A stretch of 15,527 nucleotides of DNA from Nitrospinaceae bacterium UBA3496. GTDB lineage: Bacteria; UBA8248. The first letter of the stretch is position 1. Each line of letters opens with the position of its first letter. This document shows positions 1 to 7,150 of the stretch, one piece after another. Under the pieces are notes generated by a model. It had not been told where the DNA came from. It was given only the letters and a program-made list of their open reading frames with translations, and did no database searches. Made by a program: the position numbers and the translations under genes. The DNA lies in NCBI GenBank assembly GCA_002377645.1, contig DFQF01000006.1, positions 3,529-19,055 of the forward strand. Reading direction: 5' to 3'.

Positions 1-84
1 AAAAAAATTAAGAATAAAATAAAAGAAAATAGTTTCTTTTCTGTTTCCAAATTGTTAAAAAGCAGTTTCCTAAATATTACAATT

Positions 85-109
85 TTGTTTCGAATGTTTT
101 TCGAAATAA
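85..109. repeat. Inverted repeat in the leader of the first gene
   Basis: Bases 85-93 (core TTTCGA) pair with 101-109 (core TCGAAA) around a 7-nt loop, giving a 9-bp stem that includes one G-T pair. It lies about 35 nt before the GTG start of the hydrolase gene, in an otherwise A/T-only leader (1-142). It could be an operator or the remains of an upstream terminator. No long T-run follows it directly, so a terminator is not clearly supported. In such AT-rich DNA it may also be chance. Confidence 0.3.
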
Positions 110-142
110 TTAAGATTAAATATTTTTTCAAAAGGGTATATT

Positions 143-1099
143 GTGTCTCATACTAGAAAGATTCTTATTACTTTCCTCTTCATTTTAATACCATGGTTCG
201 GATTAAATCCTAATGTAGAATCTCAGGAAATAAATTTCAAAAAGATGACACTATCTCCGAATAAAAAAGCAGATCTGAAATTAATCTTACGTTGGTACAG
301 AAACAAAAACAGATCTAACTGGACTATGAATTTTATCAAAACAAGAAAGAATTTTTTTATCCGTATACTCAGTGCATATCCAAAAAAAAAGACTACGAAA
401 GTAGTTCTTCTTTTTTCTGGTGGCGATGGAACTGCAAGTTTTGACATACAAGATCTCGAATCTTCCAACCACAAATATAGATATAAAAAATCAGTTAGAC
501 CAAAAAATAATTCGCTTTCTAGATCTGCTCATCTTTTTGCAAACGAAGGATTTATTGCGAGCAATGTAGACGTTCCAATTCCCATTTCCGAAGACCCATT
601 TACAGGAAATGACGCATACGGTGTTGGAACAGATTACAGGACAAGCAAGAAACATTTAAAAGATGTCCAGAATATAATCAATTTCCACAAGAAGAATGGT
701 GTTAAAGAATTTTTTTTGGCTGGCACTAGTAGAGGCTCTTATTCGGTAACCTACCTCGCAACTCAGATTACCGATCCTTCGGTTAAAGGGTTTATTTCAA
801 CAGCAAGTATGGATGACATAGATATTATCGACTTATCTAAAATCAAAAAACCTTTTTTATTTGTTCATCACGAAGATGACGAATGTCATGTTACAACACA
901 TGGTTCGGCAACATCTAATTATGAAACAATACCTTCCTCTTCGAAACATTTCCTAACTGTTGGAGGTGGAGACTCTCCTTTGGGAAGATCTTGCGGCGCA
1001 TTAGCAGAACATGGATTTATCGGGATAAATAAAAAAGTCGTTAAAAATATAACTTTATGGATGAAAGGGGAAAAGATCCCAAATAGAATCAGTGATTAA
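143..1099 (+). CDS. Secreted alpha/beta-hydrolase family protein
   Basis: This is a 318-residue protein with an N-terminal signal peptide: basic SHTRK, then a hydrophobic stretch at about residues 7-20. The mature part looks like an alpha/beta-hydrolase. A strand with FSGGDG at 91-96 may form the oxyanion region. The nucleophile elbow is G-T-S-R-G with Ser196. Asp245 or Asp246 follows the FLFVHH strand, and His290 sits in AEHGF near the C-terminus, giving a plausible Ser-Asp-His triad. The substrate is unknown; esterase or peptidase-like activity in the periplasm is inference. The GTG start at 143 is chosen because it keeps the signal peptide; the next in-frame ATG (245) would remove it. A cysteine pair (Cys248, Cys284) could form a disulfide after export. 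No close functional link to its neighbours is visible. Confidence 0.75.
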   Translation: MSHTRKILITFLFILIPWFGLNPNVESQEINFKKMTLSPNKKADLKLILRWYRNKNRSNWTMNFIKTRKNFFIRILSAYPKKKTTKVVLLFSGGDGTASFDIQDLESSNHKYRYKKSVRPKNNSLSRSAHLFANEGFIASNVDVPIPISEDPFTGNDAYGVGTDYRTSKKHLKDVQNIINFHKKNGVKEFFLAGTSRGSYSVTYLATQITDPSVKGFISTASMDDIDIIDLSKIKKPFLFVHHEDDECHVTTHGSATSNYETIPSSSKHFLTVGGGDSPLGRSCGALAEHGFIGINKKVVKNITLWMKGEKIPNRISD

Positions 1100-1183
1100 G
1101 CAATATAGCCTTTTTATAAGTTATATGGGATTATGAACAATATAAAAAATGTTTTTTCTCCTCAAAAAAGAAAAGGAAAAAAA

Positions 1184-1801
1184 GTGAGCGAAAAAATAAT
1201 AGATTCCGTAGAAGCATTAAGAGATTCTTTTGGCTTCCCTTCAGGAAGAGCTGCACAAAAAGAAATGTCTTCTTTAGACAAACACGCAATCGCTTTTATA
1301 GAATTATCACCTTTCATAATTATCGCAACTGCTACAGAATCGGGCGCTGATGCTTCTCCAAAAGGAGACCCCCCTGGTTTTGTTAAAGTTCTTGGAGAAA
1401 ATCAGATATTCATTCCAGATAGACCCGGCAATAACAGAGTGGATACAATGAGAAATCTACTGATTAATCCACACATAGGGGTTATTTTTCTTGTTCCTGG
1501 GATGAGCGAAACTTTAAGAGTTAACGGAAGAGCAAGAATCGTTACTGACGATAACCTTTTATCCTCTTGTTCAGTAAAGGGGAAAATTCCAAAATGCGGA
1601 ATTCTTGTTGATATAGATGAAGTATATATGCATTGTGCCAAGTCTATTATACGTTCAAAGCTTTGGGATAACGAAAGTCAAATTGACAGAAAAACATTTC
1701 CTTCTCTTGGAGAAATTTTTGCAGATCAAATCGGAGGAGGTCTTAATGCAGAAGATGTAAACAAAGATATTAAAAGCAAATACAAGGACCAACTTTACTA
1801 A
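1184..1801 (+). CDS. PPOX-family FMN-binding protein (DR2398/MSMEG_1061-like)
   Basis: This is a split beta-barrel flavoprotein of the pyridoxamine 5'-phosphate oxidase-like superfamily. From the GTG at 1184 it has 205 residues. The family signature is clear: SPFIIIAT, then DASPKGDPPGF, the flavin-phosphate region PDRPGNNRVDTMRN, PGMSETLRVNGRA, and HCAKSIIRSKLWD near the C-terminus. These match the subfamily named after DR2398/MSMEG_1061 as I know it; members are annotated as FMN-binding with unknown substrates. GTG 1184 is preferred because AAGGA (1173-1177) lies 6 nt upstream. The in-frame ATG at 1133 has only GGGA 2 nt upstream and would add a lysine-rich, low-complexity 17-residue tail. 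Related PPOX proteins in other subfamilies use F420, so F420 use here is possible but not shown. The gene converges with the CoA-ester lyase gene, 2 nt between stop codons. Confidence 0.85.
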   Translation: MSEKIIDSVEALRDSFGFPSGRAAQKEMSSLDKHAIAFIELSPFIIIATATESGADASPKGDPPGFVKVLGENQIFIPDRPGNNRVDTMRNLLINPHIGVIFLVPGMSETLRVNGRARIVTDDNLLSSCSVKGKIPKCGILVDIDEVYMHCAKSIIRSKLWDNESQIDRKTFPSLGEIFADQIGGGLNAEDVNKDIKSKYKDQLY

Positions 1802-1803
1802 GT

Positions 1804-2709
1804 TCAATCCTTAAATCCAAAAAGATTTTTTAGTTCTATAACTCTCTCCGCAGCGTAAACTATCGGGTAATCGATCATCTTCCCATCTACGGAAGCAGTA
1901 CCTTCTCCTTTTTCTTTAACTTCATCAAAAACTTTCTTGATTTTTAATGCTCTTTCGTATTCTTCAAGAGAAGGTGTAAAAACTTCGTTTACAGTCTCTA
2001 TCTGCTTTGGATGGATACATAATTTACCAAAAAAACCTAAAGATTTTGCTCTCTTGCAACTTTGTCTTAATCCTTTTTCATTCTCAAGATTGATCCAAAC
2101 TGTATCAATAGGCTTAGATAAATTTGAAATTCTACAGGCACTCGCAATTCTTGTTCTTGGATAATCCAAATTAAATTCTTCTTCTGGCCATTCTATATTA
2201 AGATCATTTGTATAATCACCTGCTCCAAATGCCAAAGTAAAATCCCTATTTTCAGTTTCAGCGGTACTAATACGAAAAACATTTTCTACACCTAAAACGC
2301 TTTCTACAATTCCAATTAAACTGACTTGACCTCTCACAAGGCCAAAAGATTCTTCTAATTCAACAAGTATCTTATGACACCTCAGAATGTCTTCTTTCTT
2401 TTCAACTTTAGGAATAATTACTCCTTTAATATTCTCACTAACTATTGCATTGAGATCATCCTCGCCACATGGGACAACTAATCCAGTTTCATCCCTAAAT
2501 GGATTCGACCTAACAAAAATATCAACATTATTTTCTTTTGCTATTTTTTCTGAAATTTCTCTGACAATCTTCCTTGCAGCAATCTTTTGATCGGATGGAA
2601 CCGCATCCTCTAAATCCAAAACTACAGCATCAGCCCCACTCTTCCCCACTTTTTCTAACATTCGTATTCGATTACCCGGAGCAAAAAGAATAGAACGATA
2701 CATTTTCAT
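1804..2709 (-). CDS. CitE-like HpcH/HpaI-family CoA-ester lyase
   Basis: This 301-residue protein is of the citrate lyase beta-subunit-like / malyl-CoA lyase family, TIM-barrel enzymes that cleave or form 3-hydroxyacyl-CoA esters using Mg2+. Visible motifs are YRSILFAPG at 4-12, VLDLEDAV at 30-37, FVRSN with Arg68, IVES with the metal-ligand candidate Glu136, GAGDYTNDL with Asp165, and FFGKLCIHPKQI at 226-237. The C-terminal DGKMIDYPIV resembles the lid segment of this family. The length is normal. Two in-frame ATG codons lie at the start (residues 1 and 3); the first is used. It follows the dehydrogenase gene by 23 nt on the same strand, so the two are probably co-transcribed and may act in one pathway on a CoA-bound hydroxy acid. 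The exact substrate (citramalyl-, malyl- or another CoA ester) cannot be read from the sequence. Confidence 0.85.
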   Translation of the reverse strand: MKMYRSILFAPGNRIRMLEKVGKSGADAVVLDLEDAVPSDQKIAARKIVREISEKIAKENNVDIFVRSNPFRDETGLVVPCGEDDLNAIVSENIKGVIIPKVEKKEDILRCHKILVELEESFGLVRGQVSLIGIVESVLGVENVFRISTAETENRDFTLAFGAGDYTNDLNIEWPEEEFNLDYPRTRIASACRISNLSKPIDTVWINLENEKGLRQSCKRAKSLGFFGKLCIHPKQIETVNEVFTPSLEEYERALKIKKVFDEVKEKGEGTASVDGKMIDYPIVYAAERVIELKNLFGFKD

Positions 2710-2732
2710 TAGCTATCCATATGACAAAAAAA

Positions 2733-3854
2733 TTAGGGTGATACGATTACCTTCAGACATTCACTTGTTCCAGTAATTTCAATTCCTTGTTGAATATTTT
2801 CTAGAGACATCTTGTGCGTAAAAATATCATCAATTGGCAGATCTGTTCTTAGAAGCATTTCAATTGCAGGTTCAAACTGAACTTGCGGATATGCCCAAGA
2901 ACCGAGAATATCGACATCTTTATTGCAAACTTGATGAGGTCTAATGTCTACACTTCCTGGATCTCCATAGTGACCGACTTCAATTAATTTTCCACCACGT
3001 CTCACCAAATCTAATCCTTCAGAAAAAGCAGAAGGCGCTCCCGCACATTCAATTACTACATCTGGGCCAACGTTATCCGTAAGAGATAAAATTTTATCTT
3101 TTCTATCTTCGACCCCTACTTCTGAAATATCTATAAGTTGTGTTGCGCCAAATTTTTTCGAAAAATCAAGTCTCTCTTTTGATGCATCAACCACTATAAT
3201 TTCACCTACTCCCATACTTCTAAGAGTTGCTACTACAAGGAGTCCTATAGGACCAACTCCCATTACAAGACACCGAACTCCAATTCCGATTCCTTCGCCT
3301 GCATTCGGAATTCCAGGAGACAAACCTCTACTAATCGCTCTTTGAGCAACAGAAAGTGGCTCACATAAAGTAGCCCTTTGCAAAGACAAACCTTCTGGCA
3401 ACTTCAAAACGAAGGAATTCCCAGGAAGATACATATACTCTGAAAATGCGCCAAAAAGATGAGGAAAATCTTTCGATGTTCTAAATCCAAAAACAGTTCG
3501 ATTTGGACAAAGTTGTGGTCTATGCGGAACATGGACACAATACCAGCACTTTGAACAAGACTGACTACCAGGAGTCACTGTTATAGCATCACCTTCTTTA
3601 AGGTTTCCGCCAACAATTTTCATCGTATTGTTCGCATTCTTTCCAATTTTTTCGACAATTCCACTCAACTCATGACCAGGGATCAAAGGCCAGGTAACAT
3701 TCATCTTTCCTGTAAACATGTGTTTATCGGAACCACAAATTCCAACGGCCGCCACTTTCATCAGAATGGCATCATCTTCTATTTGAGGAATAGAAAAATC
3801 TTTCAAAACAATTTCTCCGGGTTTAAGCATTTCTGCAGCTACAATTTTTGACAT
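2733..3854 (-). CDS. Zinc-dependent medium-chain alcohol/polyol dehydrogenase
   Basis: This 373-residue MDR-superfamily enzyme oxidises an alcohol with a nicotinamide cofactor. Catalytic zinc ligand candidates are Cys40 (GICGSD), His61-Glu62 (GHE) and Glu165 (CEP). The structural zinc site is complete: Cys100, Cys103, Cys106 and Cys116. The Rossmann fold shows GVGPIG at 199-204 and Asp223 at the end of the second strand (VVD), which favours NAD over NADP. The ATG at 3854 is chosen because GAGAGG (3862-3867 on this strand) lies 7 nt before it. An in-frame TTG at 3869 would overlap that ribosome site. The insertion of about 13 residues between the Rossmann fold and the catalytic domain (GIPNAGEGIGIG, 181-192) is slightly unusual. 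It is first in a likely two-gene operon with the CoA-ester lyase and divergent from aroE. The substrate is not identifiable; sorbitol- or threonine-dehydrogenase-like relatives exist. Confidence 0.88.
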   Translation of the reverse strand: MSKIVAAEMLKPGEIVLKDFSIPQIEDDAILMKVAAVGICGSDKHMFTGKMNVTWPLIPGHELSGIVEKIGKNANNTMKIVGGNLKEGDAITVTPGSQSCSKCWYCVHVPHRPQLCPNRTVFGFRTSKDFPHLFGAFSEYMYLPGNSFVLKLPEGLSLQRATLCEPLSVAQRAISRGLSPGIPNAGEGIGIGVRCLVMGVGPIGLLVVATLRSMGVGEIIVVDASKERLDFSKKFGATQLIDISEVGVEDRKDKILSLTDNVGPDVVIECAGAPSAFSEGLDLVRRGGKLIEVGHYGDPGSVDIRPHQVCNKDVDILGSWAYPQVQFEPAIEMLLRTDLPIDDIFTHKMSLENIQQGIEITGTSECLKVIVSP

Positions 3855-3985
3855 TTCCAAACCTCTCAAAAAATCGATATAAACAAAAAAAAATCACTGT
3901 CTTGCGATATATTTTCGATAAAAGTAATCTAACCTATCTATATGTTTTGGGACAGTTTAATTCATAAAAATAAAGGATTTGGATA
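3855..3985. promoter_or_regulatory. Divergent promoter region between the dehydrogenase and aroE
   Basis: This 131-nt AT-rich gap separates two divergent genes, so it should carry promoters for both directions. On the plus strand a weak pair, TTGCGA (3902-3907) and TAATCT (3925-3930) with a 17-nt spacer, could serve aroE. The stretch TTTTCGATAAAAGTA (3912-3926) closely resembles one just before the CoA-transferase gene (4848-4864). The ribosome site for aroE is AAAGGA at 3972-3977, 8 nt before the TTG. The individual promoter boxes are uncertain. Confidence 0.4.
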
Positions 3986-4843
3986 TTGCTCGAAAAGTGT
4001 CTTGGTATTTTTGGTCATCCATTATCACATACAATGTCTCCAGTAATGCATAATACTACTGCGAGAGAATTAGGTCTTCCCTATCGATTCCTGGCTTTTG
4101 ATGTTAAACCTGAAAATCTCAAAGAGGCTTTATTAGGAACAAAAGCTATGGGTTTTGCAGGGTTATGTATAACTATCCCGCATAAAGTAGAAGTCTTCAA
4201 ACTTGTCGATGAAATCACTGAAGATGCGGAATTAATTGGTGCCGTTAATGTGGTGACATTCTCAAAGAACGGCAGAATGACAGGTCACAATACAGATGGT
4301 ATTGGATGGATAAAATCACTTGAAGAAATTGGAGAGAGTCCAAAAGGGAAGAGATGTTTAGTTTTAGGAGCAGGGGGTGCTGCAAGAGCCATTGCTGTAA
4401 AATTAGCGCAAGCTGAAGCTCAACAAATATCAATAAGAAACCGTTCAATAGAAAAAGCAGAAAAACTTTCTGAATATATTAGCAGTAGAATTATCGAATC
4501 AAAAATTGATGCTGGCGGACTTCAATCTTTGGAACAAGAAACCAAAAATTTCGATCTTATAGTCAATACTACAAGTGTTGGAATGTTAGGAGAAAAAACT
4601 AGAGAATCATCTTCTCTAATTGATGAAAATTGGATTTCAGAGAAAAGTATTTGTTCAGATGCTGTCTACAATCCATTAGAAACTGTTTTTCTTCAAAATG
4701 CTGAACGAAAAGGGGCAAAAACTCTCAGTGGTTTGGGTTGGTTAATCCATCAAGGTGCGTTTGCATGGAAACTATGGACCGGCATTGACATGCCAATTAA
4801 TGCTGTAAGGCATGCCCTAATAAAAGAACTTACTAAAAAATAA
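3986..4843 (+). CDS. aroE: Shikimate dehydrogenase
   Basis: AroE reduces 3-dehydroshikimate to shikimate with NADPH in the chorismate (aromatic amino acid) pathway, in the cytoplasm. The 285-residue length fits the family. The N-terminal shikimate-binding segment GHPLSHTMSPVMHN is at 10-23. Catalytic Lys67 is in TIPHK, and Asp104 in HNTDGIGW. The NADP-binding loop is GAGGAA (128-133), followed by RNRS (151-154). NTTSVGM (194-200), DAVYNPLET (225-233) and the C-terminal LIHQGAFAW (253-261) are all intact. TTG at 3986 is taken as the start: AAAGGA lies 8 nt upstream, and the next in-frame ATG (residue 17) would cut the shikimate-binding loop. The CoA-transferase gene follows after 36 nt and may be co-transcribed, although no metabolic link is obvious. 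Confidence 0.93.
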   Translation: MLEKCLGIFGHPLSHTMSPVMHNTTARELGLPYRFLAFDVKPENLKEALLGTKAMGFAGLCITIPHKVEVFKLVDEITEDAELIGAVNVVTFSKNGRMTGHNTDGIGWIKSLEEIGESPKGKRCLVLGAGGAARAIAVKLAQAEAQQISIRNRSIEKAEKLSEYISSRIIESKIDAGGLQSLEQETKNFDLIVNTTSVGMLGEKTRESSSLIDENWISEKSICSDAVYNPLETVFLQNAERKGAKTLSGLGWLIHQGAFAWKLWTGIDMPINAVRHALIKELTKK

Positions 4844-4879
4844 ATTTTTTTCGATAAATAAGTACTCAGGAGCAAACAA

Positions 4880-6070
4880 ATGGTAATGCCCTTAGATCAT
4901 ATACGCGTGATTGATTTATCAAGAGTTCTTGCAGGCCCTTTTTGTACGATGATGCTAGGGGACATGGGAGCAGAAATTATAAAAATAGAAAATCCTGATG
5001 GAGGCGATGATACCAGAGGGTGGCCTCCATTTTATGAAGGAGGTGAAAGCAGTTACTTCCAATCTGTAAACCGAAACAAAAAAAGCCTAACTCTGGATCT
5101 GAAATCCGAAGAAGGGAAAAAAATTCTTAAAGAGTTAATAAAGAAATCTGACGTTCTGATCCAAAATTTTAGACCCGGTGCGATCGAAAGATTAGGTTTT
5201 GGATGGGATGTATGCAAAAAAATCAATCCTAAACTAATCTATTCCTCTGTTTCTGGATACGGACAAAATGGCCCCTATAGAGAGAGACCTGCATACGACA
5301 TTCTTTTACAAGCAGAAGGTGGGCTTATGAGTATCACTGGACCTTCTGATGGTTCAGGATATAAAACAGGAATTGCAATTGCAGATCTTACAACTGCACT
5401 CTTTACAATCCAGGGCATTCTACTTGCAATAATTTCAAGAGAAAAAACAGGACTTGGACAAGAAATTGATGTCTCTATTCAAGATGGACAAGCTGCATTA
5501 ATGAGTCACGCTGCTGGGAATTTTTTTGCTACCTCTGTCCCACCTGGAAGACTTGGGAATGAACATCCAAGTATTGCACCTTATCGAGATTTTTGTTGTT
5601 CTGATGGTCAACTAATAGTTGCGGCTGCAAATGACAGTCTTTGGCAACGTTTTGCGAAGGCAATTGGCAGAGAAGATCTTGCCAATGACAATGCATGGGG
5701 AAAAAACGCAGCCAGAGTAAAAAATCGTAAAGTTTTAGACAAAGAGATCGAAAAAACGATGAAACAAAAATCACGTGCAGAATGGTGTAAAATTATTTCA
5801 GAAGCTGGAGTTCCTTGCGGACCGATTAGAAATATACAAGAACTTACCAAAGATCCACAAATAAAACACCGTGATATGATTGTAGAAATAGAACATGCAA
5901 AAACAGGGGTCCTAAAAATGATGGGGATACCTGTCAAATTATCAAAAACCCCAGGAAAAGTTTTGTTGCCACCTCCTCTTTTAGGAGAACATACAGATGA
6001 AATTCTTACAGAAATTATAAAATATACTAAATCGGACATAGATTCTCTCAGAGAGGAAAAAATAATATAA
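4880..6070 (+). CDS. CaiB/BaiF class III CoA-transferase
   Basis: This 396-residue enzyme is of the family III CoA-transferases (formyl-CoA, carnitine and succinyl-hydroxy-acid CoA-transferases), which move CoA between carboxylic acids through an aspartyl-CoA intermediate. The N-terminal signature IDLSRVLAGPFCTMMLGDMG is at 11-30, followed by AEIIKIENP. The Asp140 in RPAYD matches the catalytic aspartate position, and the glycine-rich AEGGLMSITG (145-154) follows. NRNKKSLTLDL (65-75) and QNFRPGAIERLGFG (95-108) are also typical. ATG 4880 has AGGAG (4868-4872) 7 nt upstream. The family substrates are too diverse to name one here. A CoA-ester lyase two genes away makes a shared CoA-thioester pathway conceivable, but the two genes lie on opposite strands. 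The cof cluster begins 83 nt downstream. Confidence 0.9.
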   Translation: MVMPLDHIRVIDLSRVLAGPFCTMMLGDMGAEIIKIENPDGGDDTRGWPPFYEGGESSYFQSVNRNKKSLTLDLKSEEGKKILKELIKKSDVLIQNFRPGAIERLGFGWDVCKKINPKLIYSSVSGYGQNGPYRERPAYDILLQAEGGLMSITGPSDGSGYKTGIAIADLTTALFTIQGILLAIISREKTGLGQEIDVSIQDGQAALMSHAAGNFFATSVPPGRLGNEHPSIAPYRDFCCSDGQLIVAAANDSLWQRFAKAIGREDLANDNAWGKNAARVKNRKVLDKEIEKTMKQKSRAEWCKIISEAGVPCGPIRNIQELTKDPQIKHRDMIVEIEHAKTGVLKMMGIPVKLSKTPGKVLLPPPLLGEHTDEILTEIIKYTKSDIDSLREEKII

Positions 6071-6115
6071 TTACAATAGAAGTTCTTAATTATGCATCTG
6101 AATAAAATTTGATTG

Positions 6116-6121
6116 TATAAT
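6116..6121 (+). promoter_or_regulatory. Candidate -10 box for the F420 operon
   Basis: A perfect TATAAT lies in the 83-nt gap between the CoA-transferase and cofG. A start of transcription about 7 nt downstream would leave a leader of roughly 25 nt before cofG, with the GGAGG site inside it. No good -35 box stands at 16-18 nt upstream (TGCATC at 6093-6098 is poor). An AT-rich gap can give this hexamer by chance. Confidence 0.4.
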
Positions 6122-6138
6122 TTCGAAAAAATATTCTT

Positions 6139-6143
6139 GGAGG
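6139..6143 (+). promoter_or_regulatory. Ribosome binding site GGAGG deciding the cofG start
   Basis: GGAGG lies 10 nt before CTG 6154 and immediately before the in-frame stop TAA at 6148-6150. It is one of the strongest Shine-Dalgarno sites in the window. It has no ATG, GTG or TTG at a usable distance that would open a long frame. It therefore supports initiation at the CTG in front of the conserved CofG N-terminus. Confidence 0.6.
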
Positions 6144-6153
6144 TTCATAAAAA

Positions 6154-7140
6154 CTGAGATCCGTAACCTACTCCTATAATTTCACACTTCCAATAACAAG
6201 TTGGTGTATAAATCGTTGTGCTTACTGCGCTTTTAGAACAGACGCACCTACTTTACTATCATTGGTCGAGTGCGAAGAATTAGGGAAAAAAGCTTTTGAA
6301 AAAGGTGTCATAGAAGCTTTGATTATGACAGGCGAAGGAATAGACAAACACCCCATAATGAAAAAACAGTTGAATGATTGGGGTTTTGATTCCTATGCAT
6401 CTTATACAGCTGAAGTATGCAAAAGATACCTAGATATAGGTCTTTTACCTCACACAAATATTGGAACTTTAGAAGAAAGAGAGCTAGAAATACTTAAACC
6501 CTATAATGTTTCAATGGGAATGATGGTTGAAACAACGAGCGAGGAAGCAACAAAAATTGCACACTCTGCTGCTCCAACAAAAAAACCATCGTTCAGATTA
6601 TCCTCTTTGAAAGAAGCTGGAAAACTAAAAATTCCTTTCACTACCGGCATCTTGATAGGTATTGGTGAAAGTTACGAAGATAGAATAAAAACTCTAGAAT
6701 CCATAGGAGAAATACATTCTCAATTTGGACATATACAAGAAATTATTTTGCAACCATTAAATCCACAAGAAGAAACCCCTATGGCCAATTGGGAAAAACC
6801 GAATGATGAAAAAATAGAGGAACTAATCCCTTTCGTTAAAGAAATGATGCCAGATGTCCATATTCAAATACCACCTAATTTAGTTGACAATCTTTTTTCA
6901 TTAATAGAAGCTGGTGCCGATGACTTAGGAGGTATAGCGCCAGAACCGGACCATATAAATCCAAATAAAGATTGGCCTAATTTGAGTTCACTTAAAAACG
7001 AACTCAAAAATCGAGAAGTAGAATTAAAATTACGAATGCCCGTATATGACGAATACATTAAAGGGGATTGGTGCCCAGAACCTACAATCGAAGCATTAAA
7101 CAATATGCTTTCAAAAAATAGTTCAAAAGTCCTAAATTAA
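6154..7140 (+). CDS. cofG: 7,8-didemethyl-8-hydroxy-5-deazariboflavin synthase, CofG subunit (CTG start)
   Basis: CofG is the radical-SAM enzyme that completes formation of the deazaflavin Fo from the CofH product. Read from CTG 6154 it has 328 residues, normal for CofG. The N-terminus VTYSYNFTLPITSWC leads into the 4Fe-4S motif Cys18-x3-Cys22-x2-Cys25 (WCINRCAYCAFR), as expected for this family. Downstream, MTGEG (residues 60-64), ILIGIGES and LQPLNPQEETPM are also typical. The first conventional in-frame start (TTG 6262) would delete all three cluster cysteines, so it cannot give an active enzyme. An in-frame stop at 6148-6150 bounds the reading frame. GGAGG 10 nt upstream supports CTG as initiator. 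A homopolymer error in the A-run 6149-6153 is the alternative explanation. CofG is a separate gene from CofH here, unlike the fused FbiC of actinobacteria. cofH follows after 10 nt. Confidence 0.9.
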   Translation: MRSVTYSYNFTLPITSWCINRCAYCAFRTDAPTLLSLVECEELGKKAFEKGVIEALIMTGEGIDKHPIMKKQLNDWGFDSYASYTAEVCKRYLDIGLLPHTNIGTLEERELEILKPYNVSMGMMVETTSEEATKIAHSAAPTKKPSFRLSSLKEAGKLKIPFTTGILIGIGESYEDRIKTLESIGEIHSQFGHIQEIILQPLNPQEETPMANWEKPNDEKIEELIPFVKEMMPDVHIQIPPNLVDNLFSLIEAGADDLGGIAPEPDHINPNKDWPNLSSLKNELKNREVELKLRMPVYDEYIKGDWCPEPTIEALNNMLSKNSSKVLN

Positions 7141-7150
7141 GAGAAAAAAT

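Noticed and set aside
5608..6039. Minus-strand open frame of 143 codons inside the CoA-transferase gene
   Set aside because: The plus-strand frame has clear family motifs throughout; the reverse frame is a shadow without conserved features.
6137..6157. Upstream TTG 6137 as an alternative cofG start
   Set aside because: It is in another frame, ends at a TGA at 6155 and overlaps the GGAGG ribosome site; it could only work with an indel in the A-run.
6262..7140. cofG starting at TTG 6262
   Set aside because: This start removes Cys18, Cys22 and Cys25 of the radical-SAM motif, which is encoded in frame just upstream.
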